Source: a virus. From it: a stretch of 64,000 nucleotides of DNA. The stretch covers positions 1 through 64,000 of IMG/VR virus record IMGVR_UViG_3300025030_000060; one strand, given 5' to 3'. Positions 1-7,728 of this stretch are shown piece by piece. Every line of letters begins with the position of its first letter. Position 1 is the first letter of the stretch. The translations under genes were made by a program, and so were the position numbers. Under the pieces are notes generated by a model. It did no database searches, was not told where the DNA came from, and worked only from the letters and a program-made list of their open reading frames with translations.

Positions 1-1358
1 ACGTCGACGGTTGCCACCCATCCCCAAGCCTCTTTGTGGACTATAACGTCCGTCTGCGACTGCTCCAGCCATGTCTTGGGGATCAGGAACCCCGAGAGGT
101 TATCCGGGAGACGACCCAGCACCTTGATCTGGTATTCCGGGGAATGGTGCCCGCCGTACTTAACAAGGTGAGCTTCGATCCAGGGACGATCCACAAGGGG
201 GGATTCTTCGGCGTTCAGGTTGAAGGTCTGGTAGATGGATTTCAGGGTGCCAAAGGCTTCAGCAAACCGCCCTACGCTTCGCGTCGGCTGGCTTATCATG
301 ATGTGCCGGTTTCCGTCCTGGGTGAGCGCCCCTTCGAGAATGTCGTGGATAACGTCCTCGACGCTGGACGCCTCGTCTATCAGGACGGTGTACTGCTTCG
401 CGTGTTGGCCTGCCACGCCCTCCGGCTTGTGCTTGCTGGCTGTCTTCGCCATGACATACCAGAGGTCCTTGAAGCTCTTGTTGTAGAACCGCTTGGTGTC
501 CTTGACGAAATGGCCCTGCAACCACGGGAAGTTGTTCTCAACCTGCGCTATGGCAGAGTCGATGTACTTCCATACGCCTATCCGGCACTGATCGACGTTG
601 TTGGCGGTGAGAAGCATCTGGGAGAAGATGTCGGGATGGACTTCGCCATGGAGCGCCTTGAGGGCGAGGTAAGGGTCAACTACTGTGGCGTGCCAACAGC
701 AATACCAGCCCATAAGGAACGATTTTCCTGTGTTGGAAAAAACCGTACCGTCTTCGGCCTGAAAATGATGGTTGCCGTCCACTTCAAAGCCGTAGTAGTC
801 GCCGACGACATCGACCAGCACGGCGCTGACAATGTTGATCTGCATCTCAACGCCGGGGGCGATGGCCCGATAAGCCACATACTTTTCCCGCTCCGCAGCC
901 TCCATCCATCGCCAAGTGCTGACTGGTAGCTGCACCCGCTCCCTTGTCGCCTTGATAATCAGGCACAGGTAGTGGCTGTCGTTGAAGACGTGGCTCTTGC
1001 CGTTGTCATAGGTGAAGCGATACATCGCTTCCCTGCCACGCACCACGTCCAGAACGTTCCGGGGGAGCCAGTCGTCCCCCATCAACACATCGCCAATCCT
1101 CACGTCTTCCACGGGCTTCACGGTGCCGTCGAACATGCGAACGCCGGTCCCCTTGCCGAAACAGCCATGCCCGGAAGCGATGGCAACCTTGCACCCTGGC
1201 TTGCTCACAGCGTCCATGATAAGGTGCTGCTGCCAGCTCGGTTTCTGTACGGAGTTTTCGCAGACAAAACGGGTGAAATCGTTGTGGTATCTGAGGCAGT
1301 ATTCCCAATAGCGGGGATCGTTGAGGATGCTCTTCTTCTGCTTCTTCGGTTTAGCCAA
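1..1358 (-). CDS. terL: Terminase large subunit with in-frame mini-intein (3' end cut by window)
   Basis: ATPase/nuclease motor that packages DNA into the prohead. A TTG start at 1358 is the only standard start codon after an in-frame stop; it overlaps the end of the upstream gene by 8 bases. N-terminal adenine-motif region (residues about 10-50) is typical of TerL. Walker A reads SGHG-TGKS only after removal of residues 66-209, which form an intein. Walker B is YTVLIDEAS (323-331), followed by an ISQPTR coupling motif. About 452 residues lie in the window; the nuclease domain lies beyond position 1. The small subunit is 16 kb upstream. Family assignment is firm from motif order; activity requires protein splicing. 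Confidence 0.9.
   Translation of the reverse strand, partial: MAKPKKQKKSILNDPRYWEYCLRYHNDFTRFVCENSVQKPSWQQHLIMDAVSKPGCKVAIASGHGCFGKGTGVRMFDGTVKPVEDVRIGDVLMGDDWLPRNVLDVVRGREAMYRFTYDNGKSHVFNDSHYLCLIIKATRERVQLPVSTWRWMEAAEREKYVAYRAIAPGVEMQINIVSAVLVDVVGDYYGFEVDGNHHFQAEDGTVFSNTGKSFLMGWYCCWHATVVDPYLALKALHGEVHPDIFSQMLLTANNVDQCRIGVWKYIDSAIAQVENNFPWLQGHFVKDTKRFYNKSFKDLWYVMAKTASKHKPEGVAGQHAKQYTVLIDEASSVEDVIHDILEGALTQDGNRHIMISQPTRSVGRFAEAFGTLKSIYQTFNLNAEESPLVDRPWIEAHLVKYGGHHSPEYQIKVLGRLPDNLSGFLIPKTWLEQSQTDVIVHKEAWGWVATVD
732..1163 (-). other. Mini-intein (144 aa) inserted in the TerL Walker A motif
   Basis: Protein-splicing element in the same reading frame as TerL. It begins with Cys1 (block A, CFGKGTGVRMFDG...), has the usual V-DVRIGD-LMG strand, a block-B-like FNDSHYL, block F DYYGFEVDGNHHF, and ends in block G with GTVFSN; the C-extein starts with Thr (TGKS). 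There is no room for a homing endonuclease, so it is a minimised intein. The penultimate residue is Ser instead of the usual His, as in some non-canonical inteins. The insertion splits G and T of the P-loop GHG/TGKS. Confidence 0.88.
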
Positions 1359-1755
1359 GGGGCACCGCCACCGGAGAGGGCTTATTGGCTTGTGCTACCA
1401 GTTCGACCATGCGCTTACATTCTTCCAACGACATAAAGCCGACATGGGGCTGTGTGTCCATATCCAGCAAGACCTTTAAACGGCGGTACGCCTCTTTCCT
1501 GTTCATCGCCCCAGACTTCCACCACGGATCAAAGACAGTATGTGCCTTGATCTTCCACGCTCGCAGTTCGGCATTAGCAAGACGGCCAAGGGGAGCATGG
1601 TCTTTGCTGTCCTTATGAGTCCCTACGTGTGCGTCACACGGCAGGCAGGCCCATATCTTCAGCTTCGCAAGGGCGGGGCTCCGGGGGTAGATAACCTTCC
1701 CCGTTACCAGCTTCGCGGGAAGCCCGCAGTAGTCGCAAATCACCTGTCGCTTCAT
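1351..1755 (-). CDS. DUF3268-like zinc-finger protein (134 aa)
   Basis: Begins with CDYCG near the N-terminus, then a CLPCDAHVG(T)H segment, PLGRLANAELR and a helix with AH..FDPWW. This order matches the phage DUF3268 'zinc-finger-containing' family, whose function is not established. Its 3' end overlaps the TTG start of terL, so the two are translationally coupled. Confidence 0.8.
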   Translation of the reverse strand: MKRQVICDYCGLPAKLVTGKVIYPRSPALAKLKIWACLPCDAHVGTHKDSKDHAPLGRLANAELRAWKIKAHTVFDPWWKSGAMNRKEAYRRLKVLLDMDTQPHVGFMSLEECKRMVELVAQANKPSPVAVPLG

Positions 1756-1766
1756 GCTGCCCCCGC

Positions 1767-2009
1767 TTAGACTTCGATCTGGTTTAGAAGAATCTGTTGA
1801 GGTACCCGCATGAGTTTCATTTCGCCAAGGCGGAAGTCCATCATACTGTCGGCCAGTGTCTTGCTGGTTCCCATCCCGTAGACCTCGGCAATACTGCCAA
1901 GCCCCCCGCGCATTACCACCGTGCCGCCCATCGGTGCGATTTCTCCCGCGTCGATGGCGTCTGCAATAGCTCGCAGCATCGCCGGGATGCTCACTTCCTG
2001 CTGCTTCAC
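1767..2009 (-). CDS. Small protein of unknown function, possible N-terminal frameshift
   Basis: About 80 aa from a GTG at 2009 (TTG at 2018 is an alternative). Body: VKQQEVSIPAMLRAIADAID, then a Gly/Met-rich middle and a short amphipathic end. The upstream gene ends in an ATGA whose ATG opens only a 12-codon frame (starts MTEKRAARFW). Adding one A to the A5 run at about 2034-2038 would join that ATG to this frame (MTEKTGGAVLELVKQQ...), a more natural N-terminus. So either GTG is the true start or the run carries an indel. No family recognised. Confidence 0.55.
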   Translation of the reverse strand: MKQQEVSIPAMLRAIADAIDAGEIAPMGGTVVMRGGLGSIAEVYGMGTSKTLADSMMDFRLGEMKLMRVPQQILLNQIEV

Positions 2010-2040
2010 CAGTTCCAAAACCGCGCCGCCCGTTTTTCTG

Positions 2041-2376
2041 TCATGCCGCCCTCCGCTGTGCCTTAAAGTTTTCAATCCATTCAATGTACCGCTCCAGGCC
2101 GCCGCACTCGTTCAGGACGCGGTGCCACATCTCTTTCTTGATCTCGCACCACTTCCGCAGGATGCAGCGGCGACGTGTGCCTACCTTCTTAGTGGTCCCT
2201 TCCGCTTTACCGTTGACCGTCTTACCGGTGGCGTTCCCTTTGTGCCAAGTGGCGGGGTCCGGGTCGTAGGACCACAACATATCTGAGACTTCCTTGTAGG
2301 TAAAGCCCGTTCTGAACTTGCGGTAGTATTTCCGTTCCAGTTCTTCTGGCGTTAGCTCTTCGCCCAAAGTTCCCAT
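2041..2376 (-). CDS. Hypothetical basic protein (111 aa)
   Basis: ATG at 2376 is preceded by GGAGAG at a suitable distance; the start lies inside the 3' end of the ASCH-domain gene. Begins MGTLGEELTPEELERKYYRK, a charged helix, followed by a Lys/Arg-rich centre (TTKKVGTRRR) and a helical tail. Possibly nucleic-acid binding from its charge; family not recognised. Confidence 0.7.
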   Translation of the reverse strand: MGTLGEELTPEELERKYYRKFRTGFTYKEVSDMLWSYDPDPATWHKGNATGKTVNGKAEGTTKKVGTRRRCILRKWCEIKKEMWHRVLNECGGLERYIEWIENFKAQRRAA

Positions 2377-2807
2377 ATTTTCACACTCTCCATGGATAGC
2401 GGGTGAGGGTATGTCACGTCGAAGAATCCCAGTTGGCCTTTGCACTCGAAGAACTTCAGCCCACGGCCTTCCTTCATGATTAGCCCCAATGGGCCGAAGA
2501 AGAAGGGGTCGGGCAGGTCTCCAGCGCAACCCCTCACGCAGTCGGTGAAGATGGTGAGCCCGACGATGCCGCCCGTCTCCAGCTCCTTCAGGCCGGGGAG
2601 GGGGATATCGGGATAGGTCTCGCGGACCCAGTTGTAGCCGTCGCGGTCGATCTTCTTCCCTGCGTGGACCAGCAGAGGACCGTACATTGCAGGCTTCGGG
2701 TCGTACCGCCAATCACGATTTTCGACCTGCTTGAATGCTTTGCCTGTCTTAGGGTCGATGTTGGTCAAGAGCCAACTCCACGGTTGCATAACTGACAGGG
2801 TCCTCAT
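2352..2807 (-). CDS. ASCH/PUA-like domain protein (151 aa)
   Basis: Starts MRTLSVMQPWSWLL directly after an AGGAGG ribosome site (start at 2807). The pattern 'TLSVxQPWSWLL...KxVENRDWR...GPLLVHAGKK...GGIVGLTIFTDCV' is the ASCH (PUA-like, RNA-interacting) signature common in phages. It probably binds RNA or modified nucleotides; the target is unknown. ASCH assignment is firm, role is not. Confidence 0.85.
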   Translation of the reverse strand: MRTLSVMQPWSWLLTNIDPKTGKAFKQVENRDWRYDPKPAMYGPLLVHAGKKIDRDGYNWVRETYPDIPLPGLKELETGGIVGLTIFTDCVRGCAGDLPDPFFFGPLGLIMKEGRGLKFFECKGQLGFFDVTYPHPLSMESVKIWELWAKS

Positions 2808-3154
2808 GGTGCATCCTCCTTGACAAGGTTGCATGCCTGCTCGTAGTTCCCTCTATTGGGGCAGGCCGCGTCATGGCTCATCAACCACCACGCGCACCAC
2901 TCGGTGTCATCCAGAGGGCAATGACCGCAATTTTGGATTTCCCCGGTGGGTTTGAATTTGGTCTCGCCGGATGAGGTGTCACCGAGGCCCGCCCGCGCCT
3001 TCCATGCGTACCACGCCAGATAGGTCCGGTGATCCACGTAGCCGCCATCTTCAATGTGTCGCGCCAAGGGGAGCTTGTCGGCCCTGATCGGCTCGGACGC
3101 CCACGCCTCGAACCGCTCCCGCTCTTTTGCTTCGCCTGCCTTACTCAGTTTCAT
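2804..3154 (-). CDS. Hypothetical protein with Cys/Trp-rich C-terminus (116 aa)
   Basis: Start ATG at 3154 follows GGGAGGGAAGGCGC and overlaps the upstream stop. N-terminus is charged (KERERFEAWA), followed by an aromatic YLAWYAWKAR segment; the C-terminal half has NCGHCPLDDTEWCAWW and later CPNRG/C, which could bind zinc. Unknown family. Confidence 0.7.
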   Translation of the reverse strand: MKLSKAGEAKERERFEAWASEPIRADKLPLARHIEDGGYVDHRTYLAWYAWKARAGLGDTSSGETKFKPTGEIQNCGHCPLDDTEWCAWWLMSHDAACPNRGNYEQACNLVKEDAP

Positions 3155-3848
3155 GCGCCTTCCCTCCCTTCTTTGCGCCCTTCGATAATGGCTTGATCCT
3201 GATTGCAGCTTCAAGATTTTGGATGGCAAAGGTGAACAGGGAGAATGAAATATGGTCTCTGCTTCCCATCCCCATCCCCCGTATTATAAATGCCAAGGAG
3301 GCTTTAATGATGTTGGCAGCATCAGACCTCCCGGAACGGTAGGCTTCTTTAAGGTCGGCATCGCTACGAGGGGCTTTCACGGCTTTGACCTTGGGAACCG
3401 CCATAGCTTGGGCTGAGAGGGCTGCCACGTCATGCTCATGCACACGTTTTGCTGTCGCTAATTCATTTAAACGCTCAACATTAAGGGCTTCCAGATGGAG
3501 TATCTCGTAATGTTGCCGCTGCCACTCTGCTTGGAGTTTTTCCGCCGCACGGGCAATCCCATTGCCGTACTGCTCCTGCCCTGGACGTGTCTGCTCTTGT
3601 ATTCTCCGGGCATAGTTGTGCAATGAGTCTAGCCAACCCTTGACTTCGTTCCTATTCAATTCGCGGGGTGCCGTCATCATCTCTTTGAATATGGGGATAA
3701 GGGTAAGTTCCTGCTCTATCTCTCCGGCAATCTCGCCGACCCTCTTGGCATGATTGCCAAATGGTTGAACGGGTCTTCCCATTTCTACCACTGTATGCCT
3801 AGCCATTGATGCGGCTATTTGCTTCAGTTCATAAAGCCTGGATTTCAT
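3141..3848 (-). CDS. Helical hypothetical protein (235 aa)
   Basis: ATG at 3848 sits behind GGAGAAAGGAAAT. Predicted almost wholly helical: a Met-rich start, a coiled-coil centre (EKLQAEWQRQHYEILHLEAL), a Lys/Arg-rich end (SKGAKKGGKAH). The C-terminal hydrophobic segment FAIQNLEAAI is too short for a clear membrane anchor. No recognised family. Confidence 0.7.
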   Translation of the reverse strand: MKSRLYELKQIAASMARHTVVEMGRPVQPFGNHAKRVGEIAGEIEQELTLIPIFKEMMTAPRELNRNEVKGWLDSLHNYARRIQEQTRPGQEQYGNGIARAAEKLQAEWQRQHYEILHLEALNVERLNELATAKRVHEHDVAALSAQAMAVPKVKAVKAPRSDADLKEAYRSGRSDAANIIKASLAFIIRGMGMGSRDHISFSLFTFAIQNLEAAIRIKPLSKGAKKGGKAHETE

Positions 3849-4090
3849 ATTTCCTTTCTCCTCCCGGTGATCCGCTCGAATTCTTCCACGGCGGCCTTCC
3901 CTGTGACAAGGTTGCCGGTCATTGGGCGAACCCAGTACACCAGCTCTTCCACGGTCTCCCGGAGCTTTGCCACTTCCTCGGCAAGGTTTTTTTGAGGCTC
4001 GAAAGACTCTTCTCGCACCCGTCTGAGATGTCCGTGCATTCCCGGAAAGCCGAAGCTGGGAAGTACCCCGCATCCGTTGTTATCTCCCAT
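3845..4090 (-). CDS. Small hypothetical protein (81 aa)
   Basis: The ATG at 4090 has GGAGG eight bases upstream; an ATG at 4096 overlapping the upstream TGA is possible. N-terminal Gly/Phe-rich part, then a helix with Glu/Lys heptads (NLAEEVAKLRETVEEL) and a basic tail (ERITGRRKE). Unknown function. Confidence 0.65.
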   Translation of the reverse strand: MGDNNGCGVLPSFGFPGMHGHLRRVREESFEPQKNLAEEVAKLRETVEELVYWVRPMTGNLVTGKAAVEEFERITGRRKEI

Positions 4091-4092
4091 GG

Positions 4093-4263
4093 TCATCCCC
4101 TCCAAAGCTGGTCGATCAGGTCGGCTTCCCAGCGCATATCCCGGCTGTAGTCGGTTACAGAGTCGCCCCGTGCGGCTGCCGCCATCATTTCCGCCTTCAT
4201 GGCCTCCACTCGGATGATGGCTGCGTTCATCTGGCAGAGCTTCATCAGCATGTGTTCGTCCAT
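4093..4263 (-). CDS. Very small helical protein (56 aa)
   Basis: ATG at 4263 directly abuts the TAG of the upstream gene; stop TGA overlaps the next start. Sequence begins MDEHMLMKLCQMNAAIIRVE, a Met-rich amphipathic helix, and ends with WEADLIDQLWRG. The tight packing and clean overlaps at both ends support a real gene. Function unknown. Confidence 0.65.
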   Translation of the reverse strand: MDEHMLMKLCQMNAAIIRVEAMKAEMMAAAARGDSVTDYSRDMRWEADLIDQLWRG

Positions 4264-4668
4264 CTAGTCGCCCGCCTTTGGCCGTCCAGTCTCCAGCCCC
4301 GTCAGAAGTCTCTCTCCCTTCTCGGCTTCTGCCCTCTCCTTGTCAATCCTGAGACGGTAGTATTGCAGGAAGGCATTCTTCATATCCCATGCGAACTTTT
4401 CAGCGTAGAGCAGCCGCCCGCAGGGGCAATCCACCACGTAGTTGACGCCCCGGATGTAGGCGACATAGACCGAATCACAGTCGGCATGCTCGGTATACCG
4501 CTTGGGGTCGGCTTCAGCGAGGGAAAGCAGCCTGTTCAGTTCCCCCTTGTCATAGTGCCCCTGCCCTTCATGATTTGTTGCGAAGTGGGTATGACCACAA
4601 ACGCACTCGGCTACGAGAGCGCCCCCCATTGACAGCGCCGCCAGAAACTCCTTGCTTACTTCTTTCAC
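4264..4668 (-). CDS. Putative zinc-binding hypothetical protein (134 aa)
   Basis: GTG start at 4668 lies just after the upstream stop with AAGGGGG before it. Contains ECVCGHTHF and DCPCGRLLYAE about 70 residues apart, a possible four-Cys zinc site, then a charged helix. Unknown family. Confidence 0.7.
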   Translation of the reverse strand: MKEVSKEFLAALSMGGALVAECVCGHTHFATNHEGQGHYDKGELNRLLSLAEADPKRYTEHADCDSVYVAYIRGVNYVVDCPCGRLLYAEKFAWDMKNAFLQYYRLRIDKERAEAEKGERLLTGLETGRPKAGD

Positions 4669-4670
4669 CC

Positions 4671-4955
4671 CTACCCCCTTGCCGATTTGCTCGGCCCAAG
4701 CCCCAATTGGTACACTCGTTCTGCCTCGTCCATCGAAGAAAACCAGTTGGGTTGACGACTGCCATCCACAACCATCTGGCACCTCTTAACCAACTCCGGG
4801 TCTACCCCCTCCGTATTCACAATCTCAAGATACCCGCGCATGGCGTGGAACCCGGCGCACTGCACATAGGCATCATGGCCGCGCAATTGGATTTCCTTTT
4901 TCCACCAACTGTGTTTATAGGACGGGTTATCCAGACAGTAGACAATTAGTTCCAT
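4671..4955 (-). CDS. Hypothetical protein (94 aa)
   Basis: Starts MELIVYCLDNPSYKHSWWKK; ends GLGPSKSARG. Mixed alpha/beta look without recognisable motif. A similar GPSKS string ends the upstream gene, perhaps a local duplication. Unknown function. Confidence 0.65.
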   Translation of the reverse strand: MELIVYCLDNPSYKHSWWKKEIQLRGHDAYVQCAGFHAMRGYLEIVNTEGVDPELVKRCQMVVDGSRQPNWFSSMDEAERVYQLGLGPSKSARG

Positions 4956-4967
4956 TCTTTTGGTTCC

Positions 4968-5354
4968 TCAAATAGCGGTAAGCTTTACCGACTTGCTCGG
5001 CCCCGATCTCGTGAATCCCCCCTGCCGGTCCCTATCACTCGAAAGCAGCTTTAGCCTGCTGTCGTCCACTTCGGTCCACGGTCCAGCACTCCGGGTCTTC
5101 AGCGCCTGCTCACATGCCTGCTTCGGGGTGTAGAGGATGACATCCTCCGCCCGGAACAGCCCGTAGTAGGCTTCCTTCGGGAACTCGGCATCGAAGACAG
5201 GATCATAGACGGCCCCGCCCCTTTCCAGCCACGCATGATGAATGCAGGCCCCTTGGTAGTGCAGGTAGCCCTGCGCCAAGTGGTCCCACGCGCCCCGGCG
5301 CATCTCCTTGTAGGAGAGTTCATAGCATCGGCCCACCCGATCCTTGATACTCAT
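4968..5354 (-). CDS. Hypothetical protein, possible papain-like fold (128 aa)
   Basis: Contains GRCYELSYK (Cys, residue about 9), an IHHAWLE segment (His, about 40) and YDPVFDAEF (Asp, about 51), then YYGLFRAEDVILYT. The order Cys-His-Asp resembles papain/transglutaminase-like hydrolases, and similar small phage proteins occur widely, but I cannot name a characterised homologue. The active-site reading is inference. Confidence 0.7.
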   Translation of the reverse strand: MSIKDRVGRCYELSYKEMRRGAWDHLAQGYLHYQGACIHHAWLERGGAVYDPVFDAEFPKEAYYGLFRAEDVILYTPKQACEQALKTRSAGPWTEVDDSRLKLLSSDRDRQGGFTRSGPSKSVKLTAI

Positions 5355-5722
5355 GTCGTGAACCTCCAGAAGGCCCCACGCATGGCGTCGTTTGCATCTC
5401 GCTTTGCTGCCAGCATCCTTTCCACTTCAGGTCTCATGACCGGATGCACGAACAGCCCGTGGGGCGTCTGGAGTATCTTACGGCTTGGCACGGTCCTTGT
5501 GACGGTCTCTTCCCGCTCCTTAACCCACGGCTGGAAGGGTCGGATTACCGGATGGAGCAGCGGCTCAATCCACCGTTCCCGGAAGGGGAGCTTGACCGTT
5601 ATGGTCTCCTGCACCGTCTCCGTCAAGTACGGGTTGTCGTAAAGTGTCAGGTTCGGGGGTGTCTCCATGTGCCGGACCCTCTCTATCGCCTGCCTCATTG
5701 CTTCCATGGTCAAACTGCTCAC
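5351..5722 (-). CDS. Hypothetical protein (123 aa)
   Basis: GTG start at 5722 with GGGAGGT five bases upstream; ATG at 5707 also possible. Thr/Val-rich centre, Pro-rich segment (LHPVIRPFQPWVK) and a helical end. It overlaps the upstream gene by about 160 bases in another frame, unusually long. Unknown function. Confidence 0.65.
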   Translation of the reverse strand: MSSLTMEAMRQAIERVRHMETPPNLTLYDNPYLTETVQETITVKLPFRERWIEPLLHPVIRPFQPWVKEREETVTRTVPSRKILQTPHGLFVHPVMRPEVERMLAAKRDANDAMRGAFWRFTT

Positions 5723-5945
5723 ATCCTACCTCCCCGAATAACGGCAGCGAGCCCTGCTGCCATACCTTTACGTCGCCCCGCTTCTTGCGCCCCTTGGTCA
5801 AAAGCTTCCTCTTGCTCTTGGACGCCCGGACGGATTGCAGCAGGTTCCAGCAGCCGGTGCCGATCCGCCGCTTGATGGATTCCTCGCCCGTCAATTTGCG
5901 CCCGCAGACAAGGCACCGGACAACCGCCTTCGGTGTCTCGCTCAT
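5565..5945 (-). CDS. DUF6011-like zinc-binding protein (126 aa)
   Basis: N-terminus has RCLVCGRKLTGEESIKRRIGTGC: the CxxC...C arrangement of small phage/actinobacterial 'CxxCGrkL..pxSi..GiGpvC' domains. A Lys/Arg-rich stretch follows. The last 50 residues are low-complexity acidic and overlap the next gene, so the true functional part is likely the first 70 residues. Confidence 0.65.
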   Translation of the reverse strand: MSETPKAVVRCLVCGRKLTGEESIKRRIGTGCWNLLQSVRASKSKRKLLTKGRKKRGDVKVWQQGSLPLFGEVGCEQFDHGSNEAGDREGPAHGDTPEPDTLRQPVLDGDGAGDHNGQAPLPGTVD

Positions 5946-6329
5946 CTATGCCTCCGGCCTGACACGGCTCTTCGCTATGGGGTCGATGACTTCCACCCTC
6001 GTGAAAATCTCCCCGGAGAGGAACATCTCCAGCAGCTCCCCGGCCTGCTCCGGGCCTACCCCGCGACTCTCCAGCGCCTTGATCCGCTCCTTATCCATGG
6101 GGATGACGAACCCTGGCAGAGCCTTGACCACGGGGGGCATTGGGAGGACGGACCCGGACGCGATGACAAGCAGCCGCTCAAGCAGCCCCTTTGCCTCATC
6201 GGCGTAATCCTTCACGCCGGGGCAAGAGTCGCACGACCCGTGCTTCAGTTTGTTGAGCAGGCACCCCAGTTGCGTGATCTTAGGGACCATGGGGCACCGA
6301 AACGGCTTGTCGGCAATGGGTTTGGTCAC
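5946..6329 (-). CDS. Hypothetical protein with CxxC (127 aa)
   Basis: GTG at 6329 overlaps the upstream stop (GTGA) with GGAGG ten bases before. Contains FRCPMV...GCLL and SCDSCPG in the first third, which may form a zinc or iron-sulphur site; the rest is helical. Unknown family. Confidence 0.65.
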   Translation of the reverse strand: MTKPIADKPFRCPMVPKITQLGCLLNKLKHGSCDSCPGVKDYADEAKGLLERLLVIASGSVLPMPPVVKALPGFVIPMDKERIKALESRGVGPEQAGELLEMFLSGEIFTRVEVIDPIAKSRVRPEA

Positions 6330-6715
6330 AGGTTCCAGCCCTCCACGAGGATATCCCATATCCCCTTCCAAAGCCGCTTCGGCCAATAGGTGAAGGGATG
6401 ATCCACGGCCCGCAGCCCTTCCAAAAGGCGGGGGTGCAGTTCCAGGTAGCTCTTATCCGGGTCGATGATCCTGTTTTTCGGGTCAGTCAAGACGGCGTAC
6501 CCCAAGGCCACGCGCCAGAGCCCACCGCACTCCATAAGGCGTTCGTGGAAGGTCTGGAGGTGCCCCAAGTCGTCTTCATCGAAATGGTCAGGGTCGCTCT
6601 CTTCCCACTCGCCTTTTGCCGTGCGCGGGAAGGTGTTGCTATCAACATCTTCGAGGATGCCCGCTATCACCATCGCCTTTTCGATTTCTTCGGGTCGAGC
6701 TACGGCCATTTTCAT
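6326..6715 (-). CDS. Hypothetical acidic protein (129 aa)
   Basis: ATG at 6715 forms ATGA with the upstream stop and has GGAGG nearby. Acidic centre (EWEESDPDHFDEDDLG), Trp-rich C-terminus (YWPKRLWKGIWDILVEGW). Unknown function. Confidence 0.7.
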   Translation of the reverse strand: MKMAVARPEEIEKAMVIAGILEDVDSNTFPRTAKGEWEESDPDHFDEDDLGHLQTFHERLMECGGLWRVALGYAVLTDPKNRIIDPDKSYLELHPRLLEGLRAVDHPFTYWPKRLWKGIWDILVEGWNL

Positions 6716-7062
6716 GAGTGTTCCTCCAATTCCTTTACCCACGCCGCAAACCCCTCAAGGATCGGCTGCACGTTGGTGTCGTCGGACCATCCCGCAAAGC
6801 CAATGAAGCCGTCCCGGTTGAAGCTCACGGCCTCGCGCTTGTCAAAGTAGAAGGCGTGGCACTCGATACCGGCGAAGAACGATGGGCTGACCCTGCCTTG
6901 CAACGTGATCTTCTTGTTGCACCTGTAGGAGCCCTTCATTAGGCCACTGGCTATCATCTTCTCGTTTATCAGGTCCCTCAGTCGCTGAAGGCTTGCGGCG
7001 TCCACGTTTGCATAGGTGAGCCCCGCTTCCTTGAACCGCGCTCTCGCTTCGTCCCTGTTCAT
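6712..7062 (-). CDS. Hypothetical protein (116 aa)
   Basis: Starts MNRDEARARFKEAGLTYANV, a short helical domain, followed by a beta-rich part (ITLQGRVSPSFFAGIECHAFYFDKREAVSFN) with a compact alpha/beta pattern. It overlaps the HNH gene by four bases. No family recognised. Confidence 0.7.
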   Translation of the reverse strand: MNRDEARARFKEAGLTYANVDAASLQRLRDLINEKMIASGLMKGSYRCNKKITLQGRVSPSFFAGIECHAFYFDKREAVSFNRDGFIGFAGWSDDTNVQPILEGFAAWVKELEEHS

Positions 7063-7583
7063 ATCCGCCTCCTGTTGTGCCCGTTAACAAAGGTTCTTTC
7101 CCTCCCATGGGCATCGTATTTATCAGTCAACTCGCCACAGCCACACGCACATGCTACCGACTCCTGAACTTTCTTGGATTTGCCCCGTTTCCCGTGTCCG
7201 GGCAGGTACAACCTTGGCCTGCCGCAGGAATCAAATTTATCAAGTGCCCCACCGCAGCCGCAGCCACACGAAATCAAAAGGTTCTCTTCCCCCGGCAATC
7301 GGTTGCCAAAGCACTTGGCACGGTGTCTTACCTTGTGCCCTGCACGGGACCTGCAAATGTCTAGGTTTTCGGGGGCGTTGTTTTGAGTATTTTCATCCTC
7401 ATGGTGGACTTCTTCACTCGGAGTCAGAACCCGCCCCGCCTCTTCGCTGGCAATAAGGCGATGCTCATAGGCGTATCCCGTTTTGTGAGCCATGGGGTGA
7501 TCTTTGCCCACCTTCACCAAGACATAGCCGTGAGAGGATACCCTCCGATAGCCTAAAGGCTTAGGTTTGCCGTACTGATTCAC
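7059..7583 (-). CDS. HNH endonuclease with two Cys-rich repeats (174 aa)
   Basis: Probable free-standing homing-type nuclease. A GTG start at 7583 overlaps the stop of the RHH gene (GTGA). HNH core: YEHRLIASE (about 40-48), VHHEDENTQNNAPENL (about 62-77) with the catalytic His pair and Asn, then the downstream basic part. C-terminus holds two copies of a CxCGCG..xDKxDxxGRxRxxxxGHxxR module, each likely a small zinc or DNA-binding finger. Sits in a dense small-gene region, as mobile HNH genes do. Confidence 0.85.
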   Translation of the reverse strand: MNQYGKPKPLGYRRVSSHGYVLVKVGKDHPMAHKTGYAYEHRLIASEEAGRVLTPSEEVHHEDENTQNNAPENLDICRSRAGHKVRHRAKCFGNRLPGEENLLISCGCGCGGALDKFDSCGRPRLYLPGHGKRGKSKKVQESVACACGCGELTDKYDAHGRERTFVNGHNRRRI

Positions 7584-7708
7584 TTCGGCCTCGAAAAGTA
7601 AAGGTCCAGCGCCCGCCTCACGATCTCGGATAGACTGATACCCGTCTCCTTCGCTTCCTCTTTCAGCTTGTCGTTGTACTGCTTCGGCATGGATAACGTG
7701 ACATTCAT
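7580..7708 (-). CDS. Ribbon-helix-helix DNA-binding protein (42 aa)
   Basis: MNVTLSMPKQYNDKLKEEAK then TGISLSEIVRRALDLYF: beta strand plus two helices of the MetJ/Arc/CopG fold, and little else. Likely a dimeric repressor. It is the first gene behind a strong promoter containing an exact 11-bp palindrome at 7729-7739, so autoregulation is plausible. Start ATG 7708 follows GGGAGA. Confidence 0.85.
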   Translation of the reverse strand: MNVTLSMPKQYNDKLKEEAKETGISLSEIVRRALDLYFSRPK

Positions 7709-7728
7709 CTCTATCTCTCCCGTGGTAA

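Noticed and set aside
36-929. 297-codon plus-strand frame at the left edge
   Set aside because: Antisense to TerL, whose Walker motifs and intein are unmistakable on the minus strand.
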